Source: JAICYJ01 sp038212095 (GTDB lineage: Bacteria > Actinomycetota > Thermoleophilia > Gaiellales > JAICJC01). Taken from it: a DNA stretch of 64,000 nt. Where the stretch lies: assembly GCA_038212095.1 (NCBI GenBank), contig JBBQUW010000010.1, positions 1-64,000 on the forward strand. The letters are read 5' to 3'. This document shows positions 1 through 8,033 of this stretch, in pieces. Under the pieces are notes generated by a model. That model did no database searches. It saw nothing but the letters and a program-made list of their open reading frames with translations, and was not told the DNA's origin. The stretch's first letter is position 1. Every line of letters starts with the position of its first letter. The position numbers and the translations under genes are program-made.

Positions 1-59
1 CCCCCCCCCAACGACTCTTATCCGACCGCGACGCTGCCAAATGTCCTCGGACGTACCCG

Positions 60-476
60 CTACTTGATGGATTCGGTGAACTTAACGCGAACGACCTGGC
101 CGCTCTTCACCTTGACCGCAGTGAGGGGCGGCAGCAGTGGATAGTTGAATCGCGCCGTAAGCGTGTACCAGCCGGGTTGCAATCCCAGGCTGAAGTGCCC
201 GTGCACATCGGTCGTGGGATGGCTGAAGAATGTCTCTCCCGTTGGGCTTCTGACCGTGAGTGCGATCCGGGCATTCTTGAGGGGCCGCCCTCCCGAATCG
301 ACGAACGCAGGGCCGCCCTGGATCACGACCAAGCCCCGCAACTCCCCCATCGGAGTCGACGCGGTCGGCTCGGCGCAGGAGCCTTCCTGATCGTTACAAC
401 CGCCGGCCGAGCCGCCCAGGCATCCAGAGGCCAAGAGCGCGAGCAGGGCGACGTCCAGTAGCGAGAATCGTCTCAC
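60..476 (-). CDS. Lipoprotein with carboxypeptidase-regulatory-like domain
   Basis: Predicted lipoprotein of 138 residues from the GTG at 476. This start puts a short signal peptide (two Arg, then a Leu/Ala run) directly before the lipobox LLASGC, so the mature protein would begin with a lipidated Cys outside the membrane. An in-frame ATG at 557 would add 27 residues before the signal and is less likely. The last ~95 residues (GELRGLVV to GWYTLTARF) have the alternating pattern of carboxypeptidase-regulatory / transthyretin-like beta-sandwich domains, which often serve as adhesion or binding modules. No neighbour hints at a pathway. The fold call rests on pattern alone; function is unknown. 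Confidence 0.6.
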   Translation of the reverse strand: MRRFSLLDVALLALLASGCLGGSAGGCNDQEGSCAEPTASTPMGELRGLVVIQGGPAFVDSGGRPLKNARIALTVRSPTGETFFSHPTTDVHGHFSLGLQPGWYTLTARFNYPLLPPLTAVKVKSGQVVRVKFTESIK

Positions 477-969
477 TGCGTTCTTGGACGCTGAACGCCT
501 CGTCAAAGTTCCCTCCACCCCGCACCGCCTCGCACTGCATCCCATCGCGCCTCGCAAGGTTTCGCCTTCTCGGTGAGCTGGTCGATCGCGTCGTCCGTCG
601 GGACGACCTTCGCGAGTCGTCGCAAATCCGTCGCCGTGCGATCGCTGATCGGACGGTCACTCCAAACCGCTCAAGTTCGAACGCCTCGATCAGCGTCGCG
701 GTGAGGCTCGGTCAGTACCGGCGACGTCGATCGCTTGCGGCGTAGATCTGACGCCCGCACGTCGGGCATGCCGTCAAAGACGAAAACAGGCCGAGCCACC
801 GTCGACAATGCGGACACCTCATCCTGCGTGTGAACACCTGCCGGAGATCCCTCATTGGTCTGAGCCGGATTCCTTTCTGCAACGTTCGTGCAACGAATCA
901 GGGGTTTGGAACCTCGCCGAGATCGCTCAGAACCCGCACGATCCGCGTATTAGAGCCGTTTTCAGAGAG
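477..969. other. Intergenic stretch before tRNA-Pro
   Basis: About 490 bases with no full-size gene. It contains the zinc-ribbon microprotein frame at 712-822. On the minus strand around 540-690 there is an open frame without a start codon that reads like a worn coding fragment (ISDRTATDLRRLAKVVPTDD). This may be the remains of a lost gene, or chance in GC-rich DNA. Base composition is slightly lower in GC than the flanks. I see no clear promoter or hairpin here. Confidence 0.4.
712..822 (-). CDS. Possible zinc-ribbon microprotein
   Basis: A 36-residue frame starting at ATG 822. It carries two CxxC knuckles 15 residues apart (CPHC near residue 3 and CPTC near residue 21), the spacing of a zinc ribbon, followed by an Arg-rich tail ending RRRRY. 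Small standalone zinc ribbons of this kind are common in bacteria. It may equally be the N-terminal stump of a larger, decayed protein, because a coding-like but start-less frame continues downstream on the same strand. No ribosome-binding site is obvious. Function unknown. Confidence 0.35.
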   Translation of the reverse strand: MRCPHCRRWLGLFSSLTACPTCGRQIYAASDRRRRY

Positions 970-1043
970 TCGGGGCGGCAGGATTTGAACCTGCGACCGC
1001 CCGGCCCCCAGCCGGGTGCGCTACCAGGCTGCGCCACGCCCCG
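970..1043 (-). tRNA. tRNA-Pro (anticodon GGG)
   Basis: Read on the minus strand, a 74-nt cloverleaf: acceptor CGGGGCG pairs with CGCCCCG, followed by discriminator A; D arm with AGCCTGGTAGC; anticodon stem CGGCT/GGCCG-type around loop TGGGGGC giving anticodon GGG; T arm with GGTTCAAATCC. The 3' CCA is not encoded. It reads CCC codons and some CCU. An open frame running through it on the plus strand (DLNLRPPGPQPG) is the familiar false protein seen over proline tRNAs. Confidence 0.96.
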
Positions 1044-1129
1044 AACGGCCGCAGTATACCGAGGCGGACCGCGGCGCCCGGCGCACCGGCAGGGGAACCG
1101 GTCGCCGCTTGTAGCCGTCTGATCGGGAC

Positions 1130-1723
1130 ATGACCGATGCGCTCGCGATCCCGCTCCGACCGACCACCCGTGGCGCGGCGTACCATGCGCCGGTGCGACT
1201 GCACGACGCATCCGACGAGTGGCTGGCCAAGCGATCGGCGCGCGGCGACGCCGACGCGTTCGAGCAGCTGGTGCTGCGCTACCAGGATCGCCTCTACACG
1301 CTCGCGCTGCGCATCACGCTGTCGGACGCCGATGCCCGCGACTGTGTGCAGGACGGCCTGATCTCAGCCTGGTGCGCGATCGATCGATTCCGAGGCGATG
1401 CCCGCTTCTCGACCTGGATCTACCGCATCGTGCTGCGGAAGGCGTACGACACGCTCGACCGGCGTCGCCGGTCGGCCGATCCGAGCGAGGAGATCGCCGC
1501 GGTCAGCCACGATCGCTCCTCCGACGATCGCCTCGACCTGATCGCCGCGCTGTCGGCGCTCGAGCCAGAGTTCCGCGCGGCAGCGGTGGCCTGCGACGTG
1601 ATCGGCATGTCGATGGAGGAGGCGGCCGAGGCGCTCGGCGTGCCGGCCGGCACCGTAAAATCCCGCCTGCACCGCGCTCGCGCGCGATTGGCCCAGCAGT
1701 TGGAGGTCAACCGCACGCCATGA
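1130..1723 (+). CDS. ECF-type RNA polymerase sigma factor
   Basis: Sigma-70 family protein of the extracytoplasmic-function group, 197 residues. Region 2 spans about residues 43-110 (FEQLVLRYQDRLY, ARDCVQDGLISAW, FSTWIYRIVLRKAYD), binding core polymerase and the -10 element. Region 4 spans about 135-190, with a helix-turn-helix (MSMEEAAEALGVPAGTVKSR) for the -35 element. A GTG at 1193 is an alternative start, since the first ~25 residues are not conserved in type. Its stop overlaps the start of the next gene (ATGA), a membrane protein that is the likely anti-sigma. The pair would therefore be translationally coupled and would respond to an envelope signal. Confidence 0.92.
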   Translation: MTDALAIPLRPTTRGAAYHAPVRLHDASDEWLAKRSARGDADAFEQLVLRYQDRLYTLALRITLSDADARDCVQDGLISAWCAIDRFRGDARFSTWIYRIVLRKAYDTLDRRRRSADPSEEIAAVSHDRSSDDRLDLIAALSALEPEFRAAAVACDVIGMSMEEAAEALGVPAGTVKSRLHRARARLAQQLEVNRTP

Positions 1724-2289
1724 GCGACCAGCCCGAACAGCACGAGGAGATCGTCCGCCGCCTGCGCGATGAAGCGGGAGCCCGGGCGCCGGCAGGGCTG
1801 GCCGGTGATGTCATGCGCCGCGTTCGGTCGGAGCCGCGGCCAAATCCCCGGCGCCGGCCACTGCTGGTGCTGCTGGCTGCGGCCGTGATCATCGCCGCGC
1901 TGGTGGCCGGGATATCGCGGCTCGGCGGGGCCGGCAGCGGCAGCGCCTCGGGCGGCAGCGTCCCCGAGCGCGCCAGCTCCTCAGCGCCTCGGACTGCGGG
2001 CGCCGATGCGAAGGCGAACTCGATCGTTGTCGACGGGGTGCCGCTCGCGACGCTCAGCACCGTCGCCAAGCACGCTCGTCACGCCGGGAACGCGCTGTTC
2101 GCGAGTCCCTGCCTGGGCAACTCGCTCTACTTGCTGTCGGTGCCCTACACCGCCTGGGATGCGGTGCGCACCCGCCTGCAGCAGTCGGCAACGGCCGTCT
2201 CGGCCTCCCCCACTCGTCGCGTCCGCGTCCGGCTGCGCCGTCTCGCGCCCGGCAGCACGCCGGGTGCGATCACCGTCACTTGCCCTTGA
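1720..2289 (+). CDS. Putative membrane-anchored anti-sigma factor
   Basis: 189 residues, starting in the ATGA overlap with the sigma gene. The N-terminal ~45 residues are charged and helical (EEIVRRLRDEAG, DVMRRVRSEP), then comes one membrane segment (LLVLLAAAVIIAALVAGI) and a Ser/Gly-rich external region with a folded tail. The layout (cytoplasmic sigma-binding helix, one membrane pass, external sensor) and the coupling to the sigma gene suggest an anti-sigma factor. No zinc-binding HxxxCxxC motif is visible, so it is not a ZAS-type anti-sigma. Its last 14 bases overlap the 3' end of the convergent HTH gene. Confidence 0.65.
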   Translation: MSDQPEQHEEIVRRLRDEAGARAPAGLAGDVMRRVRSEPRPNPRRRPLLVLLAAAVIIAALVAGISRLGGAGSGSASGGSVPERASSSAPRTAGADAKANSIVVDGVPLATLSTVAKHARHAGNALFASPCLGNSLYLLSVPYTAWDAVRTRLQQSATAVSASPTRRVRVRLRRLAPGSTPGAITVTCP

Positions 2290-2668
2290 CGATCTCCTCG
2301 TAGACGCGATCGACCAGGTCGGGACGCTTGGCCAGCGTGTCAGAGACTTTACGGATGCGAAACTCGCGGAAGCTGTCGGCCCGCATGCCGACGCCCTTGG
2401 CGATGCTCTGGATGACGGGGTTGGCTGGCACCGGCCGGTTGCCGTGCACGAGGTGGTTGAGGTACCCCGCCGAGAGGCCGGTCTTCTCTGCCAGTGCCCG
2501 ATAGGAGACGCCCTTGGCGCGCATCCGCGCGCCCAGCGCCTCACCGAACGGCTGACTGCCGGTCGGCTGGCCGGCTTTCGCGGCGGGGGCGGCCCGCTTG
2601 GCCGGTGTGGCGGTCTTCTTCCCGGCGCCGGCCGTTCTCGTTGCCGGTGGTACTGGTTTGCGTGCCAC
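2276..2668 (-). CDS. XRE-type helix-turn-helix protein
   Basis: 130 residues. A basic, Ala/Pro/Lys-rich N-terminal tail (about residues 1-40) precedes a Cro/C1-type helix-turn-helix at about 45-95 (YRALAEKTGLSAGYLNHLV) and a short helical C-terminal part (RPDLVDRVYEEIVKGK). The low-complexity tail probably adds non-specific DNA contacts. It starts one base after the stop of proS on the same strand, so the two are probably co-transcribed. The target is unknown; autoregulation or control of a nearby operon are both possible. Confidence 0.8.
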   Translation of the reverse strand: MARKPVPPATRTAGAGKKTATPAKRAAPAAKAGQPTGSQPFGEALGARMRAKGVSYRALAEKTGLSAGYLNHLVHGNRPVPANPVIQSIAKGVGMRADSFREFRIRKVSDTLAKRPDLVDRVYEEIVKGK

Positions 2669-2669
2669 G

Positions 2670-4367
2670 TCAAGCTCCTTCCTGCAGGAGGCGGCGCGCG
2701 TGATCCGCGGCCTCCGGCAAGCTGATCGAGGTCTGCTCGCGTGCCCGTCGAGCCTGTACGTCCACCGTGCCGTCCGAGACGGTGCGCTTGCCGACGGTCA
2801 TCCTGACCGGCGCACCGATCAACTCGGCGTCCGCGAACTTGACGCCGGGGCTGAGATCTCGATCGTCGAACAGCACCGAGACCCCGCCGCCCGCCAGATC
2901 CTGCCGCAGCTCGTCGGCGATCGCGAACTGCTGCGACGACTCGTCGCCGATCACCACCAGGTGAACCTCGAACGGGGCGATCGCCCGCGGCCAGATCATG
3001 CCCTTCTCGTCGTTGCTCTGCTCGATCGTTGCGGCCATGATCCTCGCCAGTCCGATTCCGTAGCTGCCCATCACGATGGGGTTCTCACGACCCGACTCGT
3101 CGAGGAAGGTCGCTCCCAGCTTCGCCGAGTAGGTGGTGCCGAGCTTGAATATATTCCCAATTTCGATCGCGCGCTCGACCGTGAGCACGCCGTCGCACTG
3201 CGGGCATCGTTCGCCGTCCGAGACCTCTCGGATGTCGGCGAACTCGGCCTGGTAGTCGCGCCCCGCCTGTACGCCCAGCAGGTGCCGGCCGGTGCTGTTC
3301 GCACCCGCCACGTACTGCCCGTCCCGCAGCGCCTGGTCGGCCACGATCCGCACCGAGGTGCCGACCGGCCCGATCGAGCCCGGCTCCGCTCCGAACGTGG
3401 CCACAATCTCGTCCCGTGTGGCCGGCCGGAAGCCGCCTCCCAGGAGCCTGGTCGTCTTCAGCTCGTGCAGTCGGTGGTCGCCGCGCACCAGCGCCAGGAT
3501 CACCTCGCCGTCCTTCCACAGCACCATCGCCTTGGAGGTGGCAGCGGGGTCGATGCCGAGATGTTCTGCCAGCGCATCGATGGTCGTCACCTCGGGCGTC
3601 TCGATCTCACGGGGCGCAGCGAGCGCAGCCGGGAACTCGGCCGGGCGGGGCCGCGAACGCGCCCGCTCGACGTTGGCGGCGTAGTCGCAGGCGGAGCACA
3701 GCGCGACCTCGTCCTCGCCTGAACTGCTCGGCGCCATGAACTCGTGCGCGCCCAGGCCGCCCATCATGCCGACGTCCGACTCCACCATCCAGTAGCGCAG
3801 CCCGCAGCGGTCGTAGATCCGGCGGTAGACCTCGATGTGCTGCTGGTAGCTCGCCTCCAGCCCCTCCATGTCGCGGTCGAAGCTGTAGGAGTCCTTCATC
3901 AGGAACTCCCGCGTGCGCAGGATCCCGCTTCGGGGACGCGGCTCGTCCCGCTCCTTGGTCTGGATGTGGTACCAGATCTGGGGCAGCTCCTTGTAGGAGC
4001 GGATCTCGTTGGCGGCATGGAACGTGACGCACTCCTCGTGGGTAATCGCCAGCGCGTAGGGCTTGCCCGACGAGTCTGTCAGCTTGTACAGCTGCTCGAT
4101 CTCGTAGCGACCGGTGCGCTGCCACAGCTCGGCCGGGTTGAGCACGGGCATCAGCATGCCCTGGCCGATCGTGTCCATCTCCTCGCGGATGATGCGGTCG
4201 ATGTTGCGCATCACGCGCCAGCCCAGCGGCAGGTAGGTGTACAGGCCGGCGCCCACACGGCGCACGAAGCCGCCCCGCACGAGCAGCCGGTGGCTGATCG
4301 CCTCCGCATCGGCCGGGTCGTCCTTGAGCGTCGGGATCAGGTATCGAGAGGCGCGAACGCCGTTCAC
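2670..4367 (-). CDS. proS: Proline--tRNA ligase
   Basis: Class II aminoacyl-tRNA synthetase charging tRNA-Pro, 565 residues, the normal length for the bacterial form. Visible: N-terminal class II core with motif 2 (RSGILRTREFLMKDSYSFD), the bacterial YbaK-like editing insertion in the middle (EVILALVRGDHRLHELK), motif 3 (GSYGIGLARIMAATIEQS), and a C-terminal anticodon-binding domain (FEVHLVVIGDES, VLFDDRDLSPGVKFADAE). It overlaps the end of lpdA by 4 bases (ATGA-type), so translation is coupled to the dehydrogenase gene upstream. A proline tRNA lies 1.6 kb away. Confidence 0.97.
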   Translation of the reverse strand: MNGVRASRYLIPTLKDDPADAEAISHRLLVRGGFVRRVGAGLYTYLPLGWRVMRNIDRIIREEMDTIGQGMLMPVLNPAELWQRTGRYEIEQLYKLTDSSGKPYALAITHEECVTFHAANEIRSYKELPQIWYHIQTKERDEPRPRSGILRTREFLMKDSYSFDRDMEGLEASYQQHIEVYRRIYDRCGLRYWMVESDVGMMGGLGAHEFMAPSSSGEDEVALCSACDYAANVERARSRPRPAEFPAALAAPREIETPEVTTIDALAEHLGIDPAATSKAMVLWKDGEVILALVRGDHRLHELKTTRLLGGGFRPATRDEIVATFGAEPGSIGPVGTSVRIVADQALRDGQYVAGANSTGRHLLGVQAGRDYQAEFADIREVSDGERCPQCDGVLTVERAIEIGNIFKLGTTYSAKLGATFLDESGRENPIVMGSYGIGLARIMAATIEQSNDEKGMIWPRAIAPFEVHLVVIGDESSQQFAIADELRQDLAGGGVSVLFDDRDLSPGVKFADAELIGAPVRMTVGKRTVSDGTVDVQARRAREQTSISLPEAADHARRLLQEGA

Positions 4368-5782
4368 GTTGCCGCAGCCGCTTTCGGCTTGGTGCGCGGT
4401 GGCGGCAGGTGGATCGGCCGTCCCAGCGCCACCAGCGCGGCCTCCTTGACGGCCTCGGCCAGCGTCGGATGGGCGGCGATCGAGTCGGCAAGCGTCTCGA
4501 TCGTTGCCTCCGCCGAGATGCCGATCACTCCAGCGTTGATCAACTCGGTGGCCTGCGGGCCGACGATCACCAGCCCCAGCAGCTCGCCGTAGCGGCTCTC
4601 GTGAATCGTCTTCACCCAGCCGGTCTTCTCGCCGTACATCTGAGCGCGAGCGTTGGCCGAGAACGGCATCCGGCCGACCGCGATCTCGTCGTGCTGCTCG
4701 TGCGCCTGCGCCTCGGTCAGCCCCACTCCGGCGATCTCGGGATCGGTGTAGATGCAGCGTGGGACGGCCGCGTAGTCGACCTGGGAGTCGTGACCGACCG
4801 CGTTCTCGGCCGCCACCTCTCCCTCGCGGAACGAGGTGTGTGCCAACTGCCAGCGGCCGGCCACGTCGCCGGCGGCGAAGATGTGGCCGACGCTGGTGCG
4901 CATCGCAGCGTCGGTGGCGATGCCCTTGCGCGGATCGAACTCGACGCCGGCCTGCTCCAGCCCGATGTCCGAGGCGTTGGGGCCGCGGCCGGTGGCGACC
5001 AGCACCAGGTCGGCCTCGACCTGCCCGGCGGTACCGTCGGACGACTCGAAGTGCAGGGTCGCGGAGTCGCCATGCTCGATGCGAGTGGCGCGGGCGCCCA
5101 GGTGCATCGTGATGTCGCGCTTCTTGAACGCCTTGTACAGCTCCTTCGACGCGTCGGCATCCTCGGTCGGGATCAGGCTGTCGAGCATCTCGACGATCGT
5201 CACCTCGCTGCCGAAGTGCGAGAGGATCGAGGCGAACTCGACGCCGATCACACCGCCGCCCAGGATCACAGCTCTACGCGGCACCTGGCCGGTCTCGAGC
5301 ATGCCGGTCGAATCGACGCACAGCGGGCCGTCGATGCCGTCCACGGGCGGGCGCAGCGGATGTGAGCCGGTGGCGATGATCGCCTGCTGGAAGCTGACGT
5401 CCTCCCCGCCCTCGACCGCGATCGTATGCGCGTCCTTGAAGCTGCCGCGACCGGTCACGACCTCGATGCCGTTTGCCTTGACGACGCCGGTGATGCCGTT
5501 CACCAGGCCACCGACGATCGTGTCCTTGTTCTTCTGGGTGGCCGCGAAGTCGAGCTCCACGCCGCTCACGTTGACGCCCAGCTGGGCGAAGTCGTGATGC
5601 GCCTCGCGCAGTGCGTGGGCGGTCTGCACCCAGGCTTTGGTCGGGATGCAGCCGACGGTGATGCAGGTGCCGCCGATGCGACCCTGCTCGATCAGCACCA
5701 CCTTCGCGCCCAGCTGGGCGGCGCGGATCGCGGCTGGATATCCGCCGGGCCCGCCGCCAAGGACGGCAACATCACACTCCAT
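4364..5782 (-). CDS. lpdA: Dihydrolipoyl dehydrogenase (E3)
   Basis: Flavoprotein disulfide reductase, 472 residues, reoxidising dihydrolipoamide on E2 with NAD+ as acceptor. FAD site at the N-terminus (GGGPGGYPAAIRAAQLGA), redox pair in GGTCITVGCIPTKAW, NAD site near residue 175 (GGGVIGVEFASILSHFG), second FAD contact (GHIFAAGDVAG), and a C-terminal dimer domain with the catalytic His-Pro (AAHPTLAEAV). It is the E3 for the pdhABC genes that start 1.2 kb away on the other strand. It overlaps proS by 4 bases. Confidence 0.96.
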   Translation of the reverse strand: MECDVAVLGGGPGGYPAAIRAAQLGAKVVLIEQGRIGGTCITVGCIPTKAWVQTAHALREAHHDFAQLGVNVSGVELDFAATQKNKDTIVGGLVNGITGVVKANGIEVVTGRGSFKDAHTIAVEGGEDVSFQQAIIATGSHPLRPPVDGIDGPLCVDSTGMLETGQVPRRAVILGGGVIGVEFASILSHFGSEVTIVEMLDSLIPTEDADASKELYKAFKKRDITMHLGARATRIEHGDSATLHFESSDGTAGQVEADLVLVATGRGPNASDIGLEQAGVEFDPRKGIATDAAMRTSVGHIFAAGDVAGRWQLAHTSFREGEVAAENAVGHDSQVDYAAVPRCIYTDPEIAGVGLTEAQAHEQHDEIAVGRMPFSANARAQMYGEKTGWVKTIHESRYGELLGLVIVGPQATELINAGVIGISAEATIETLADSIAAHPTLAEAVKEAALVALGRPIHLPPPRTKPKAAAAT

Positions 5783-5889
5783 CAGGCTCCAACTCCTCCA
5801 TCGGTCGGTCGAGGTGCGATGGATCGTATCTCAGTGCCGACCGCGGCTCGACAGTGCCAGCGGCGTCCACCCGCGGTCATTGGCACCGC

Positions 5890-6648
5890 TTAGAGCAGTG
5901 CTTCGCGAAGTACCTCGACCAGTTCGTCGAAGGCGTCCCAGTAGACCATGTGGTCAGACGTCACCCCGCGCTCCTCGAAGCGATCGCCAAGATCGCCGCG
6001 CAGGCTCTCGCAAAGCTCGTCGCCGACGTAGTCGCTGAGCGTCCCCGGCACCAGCAGCAGCCGCCCCGGCCAGCCCGCCAGCGAGGGCGCCGGCCGCGCC
6101 ATCTCGCTCCAGGCGCAGATCACCGCCGACCGGCTGTAGTGCAGCCGCCAGCGGCCGTCGGCGCCCTCGACCAGTGCCACCGCCAGATCGTCGTCGACCA
6201 CGTCGCGGGCGTGCTGCGGCCGCCCGGCCAGACGCTCCTCGCGGGCCTCGTCTCGCGTCGCCCAGCCCTCATCGATCCGCACCTCCTCGGCCACCTCCCG
6301 CATCTCGTCTCCGGGCAGCGCCACGGCCGGATCGAGCAGCACCAGCCGCTCCACCCGCTCGGGCGCCGCCGAGGCAAGCGCCATCCCCAGCAGACCGCCG
6401 AAGCTGTGGCCGATCACCGCGCAGCGCTCGATCCCCTCGCCATCCATCGTCTCGAGCAGATCATCGACGTGCTGATCCACGCTCCACGGCGCATCCCAGG
6501 TCGAGCTGCCGTGACCGCGCAGGTCGGGCGCCAGCCAGCGCAGCTCGGGCAGACCCCGCTCCGCCAGTCCGCGGAAGCGCCGACCGTGCCCGGTGACGCC
6601 GTGCAGAGCCAGCAGCGGCAGACCACCGTCGGCAGCCATTCGGTGCAC
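5890..6648 (-). CDS. Alpha/beta hydrolase
   Basis: 252 residues with the alpha/beta-hydrolase pattern: oxyanion stretch LLALHGVTGHGRRF near the N-terminus, nucleophile elbow GHSFGGLLG near residue 85, and a late His in GVTSDHMVYWD. Substrate cannot be told; such proteins act as esterases, lactonases or thioesterases. It lies 11 bases downstream of the lipoyl-protein gene and upstream of lpdA, so it probably belongs to the same dehydrogenase operon. A GTG at 6648 or an ATG three codons later could start it. Confidence 0.85.
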   Translation of the reverse strand: MHRMAADGGLPLLALHGVTGHGRRFRGLAERGLPELRWLAPDLRGHGSSTWDAPWSVDQHVDDLLETMDGEGIERCAVIGHSFGGLLGMALASAAPERVERLVLLDPAVALPGDEMREVAEEVRIDEGWATRDEAREERLAGRPQHARDVVDDDLAVALVEGADGRWRLHYSRSAVICAWSEMARPAPSLAGWPGRLLLVPGTLSDYVGDELCESLRGDLGDRFEERGVTSDHMVYWDAFDELVEVLREALL

Positions 6649-6659
6649 GTGCAGCCGCG

Positions 6660-6914
6660 CTATGGCAGCCGCTCACCCTCGTCGCCGATCCAGGCGATGG
6701 TCGCACCGACCGGGTACTCGCCGCCCTCGTCGCCGTCGACGCGCAGCAGCACGCCGTCCGCTTCTGCCTCGACCTCCTGGGTCACCTTGTCGGTGTCCAG
6801 CTCGTAGAGCGGATCGCCACGGCGCACCGGCCCGCCCACCTCGACCAGGAAGCGGATCAGGATCGCCGAGCCCATCTCCTCGCCCAATCTGGGCACTGTC
6901 ACCGCGGTTGCCAT
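6660..6914 (-). CDS. Free-standing lipoyl/biotinyl-domain protein
   Basis: 84 residues, a single lipoyl domain: the hairpin DTDKVTQEVEAEADG carries the Lys that is lipoylated. The ATG at 6914 gives a domain that begins right at the fold (TVPRLGEEMGSAILIR); an upstream ATG at 6941 would add nine unlike residues. It has no E1/E3-binding or catalytic domain, so it is not an E2. It sits next to lpdA and divergent from pdhA. It could be an extra swinging arm for the dehydrogenase complex or a lipoyl donor; the exact role is not evident. Confidence 0.88.
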   Translation of the reverse strand: MATAVTVPRLGEEMGSAILIRFLVEVGGPVRRGDPLYELDTDKVTQEVEAEADGVLLRVDGDEGGEYPVGATIAWIGDEGERLP

Positions 6915-6942
6915 CCCTCCGAGTCTATCCGCATCGATCATC

Positions 6943-6948
6943 TAAGGT
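6943..6948 (+). promoter_or_regulatory. -10 box of pdhA
   Basis: TAAGGT, ending 8 nt before the pdhA ATG in the short gap between the divergent lipoyl-protein and pdhA genes. If used, the transcript would start at or within a base or two of the start codon. No good -35 is seen. Confidence 0.4.
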
Positions 6949-6956
6949 TTCGGGCA

Positions 6957-8033
6957 ATGGCGAAGCCGGCACAGATCGAGACCGAGGCACCGCTGGACGC
7001 GGACACCGCGCTGCGGCTGTTTCGCATGATGGCGCTGATTCGGCGGTTCGAGGAGCGCACCGAGGAGCAGTACACCCGCGCCCGCATCGGCGGCTACTGC
7101 CACCTGGCGATCGGCGAGGAGGCCTCCACCGTCGGCGCGATCGATGCGCTCGAGGAGGGTGACTGCCTGTATGCCAGCTATCGCGACCACGGCACCGCGC
7201 TCGCGGTCGGCAGCCCGCCCGCCGCCGTGATGGCCGAGCTGTTCGGCAAGGAGACCGGCGTCGCCCACGGCCGTGGCGGCTCGATGCACCTGCTCGACGT
7301 GCAGCGCCGCTTCTTCGGCGGCTGGGGCATCGTCGGCGCCCACCTGCCGATCGCCACCGGCACCGCGCTGGCGCTGACCTACCGCGATCTGCCTCACGCC
7401 GTGCTGTGCCAGTTCGGCGACGGCGCCGTCGAGACCGGCTCGTTCCACGAGGCGCTCAACCTGGCCGGCATCTGGGACCTACCGATCGTCTTTCAGATCA
7501 TCAACAACCAGTACGGCATGGGCACCTCGGTCGAGCAGTCGGCCGCCGAGCCCGAGCTGTGGCGTCGCGCGGCCGCCTACCGCATGCCGGGCGAGCGAGT
7601 GGACGGCAACGACGTCCTGGCCGTGCGCGAGGCGACCGCGCGGCTGCTGGCCGAGGCACGCGAGCAGCGCCGCCCGGCGCTGCTCGAGACCGTCACCTAC
7701 CGCCACCGCGGCCACAGCGTCGCCGACGCCGGCAAGGTGTATCGCAGCGCCGAGGAGATCGCGGGCTGGCGAAAGCGCGATCCGATCACCCGCTTCGGCC
7801 TGCTGTGCACCGAGCGGGGGCTGCTCACGGTCGAGCAGGTCGATCAGATCTGGGCCGATGTCGCAGCCGAGGTCAAGGCCTCGATCAACGAGGCGCTGGC
7901 GGCCGCCTTCCCAGATCCTGACACGCTGTACGAGCACGTCTACGGCGATCCGGCCTGGCGCGAGCAGTTCTCGCGGATGCAAGCCGGCGCCCCGTTCGGC
8001 GAGCGGGGAGAGGCGCGGTCGTGGCAGACCTGA
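6957..8033 (+). CDS. pdhA: Pyruvate dehydrogenase E1 component, alpha subunit
   Basis: 358 residues, thiamin-diphosphate-dependent decarboxylase subunit of a 2-oxo acid dehydrogenase. The TPP-binding motif is complete (GDGAVETGSFHEALN followed by INNQYGMGTS), and the regulatory/active loop (YRHRGHSVADAGKVYRS) is present. Length and motifs favour pyruvate (or acetoin) over branched-chain oxo acids, but substrate is inferred. Its end overlaps the pdhB start by 13 bases. With pdhB, pdhC and the divergent lpdA, all parts of the complex are encoded here. Confidence 0.93.
   Translation: MAKPAQIETEAPLDADTALRLFRMMALIRRFEERTEEQYTRARIGGYCHLAIGEEASTVGAIDALEEGDCLYASYRDHGTALAVGSPPAAVMAELFGKETGVAHGRGGSMHLLDVQRRFFGGWGIVGAHLPIATGTALALTYRDLPHAVLCQFGDGAVETGSFHEALNLAGIWDLPIVFQIINNQYGMGTSVEQSAAEPELWRRAAAYRMPGERVDGNDVLAVREATARLLAEAREQRRPALLETVTYRHRGHSVADAGKVYRSAEEIAGWRKRDPITRFGLLCTERGLLTVEQVDQIWADVAAEVKASINEALAAAFPDPDTLYEHVYGDPAWREQFSRMQAGAPFGERGEARSWQT

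Noticed and set aside
970..1043. tRNA-Pro as a phage or island attachment site
   Set aside because: No integrase nearby and no second copy of the tRNA 3' end seen in the window.
808..1122. Open frame over tRNA-Pro with DLNLRPPGPQPG
   Set aside because: It is the translation of the tRNA gene itself, a well-known false protein; no start or domain support.
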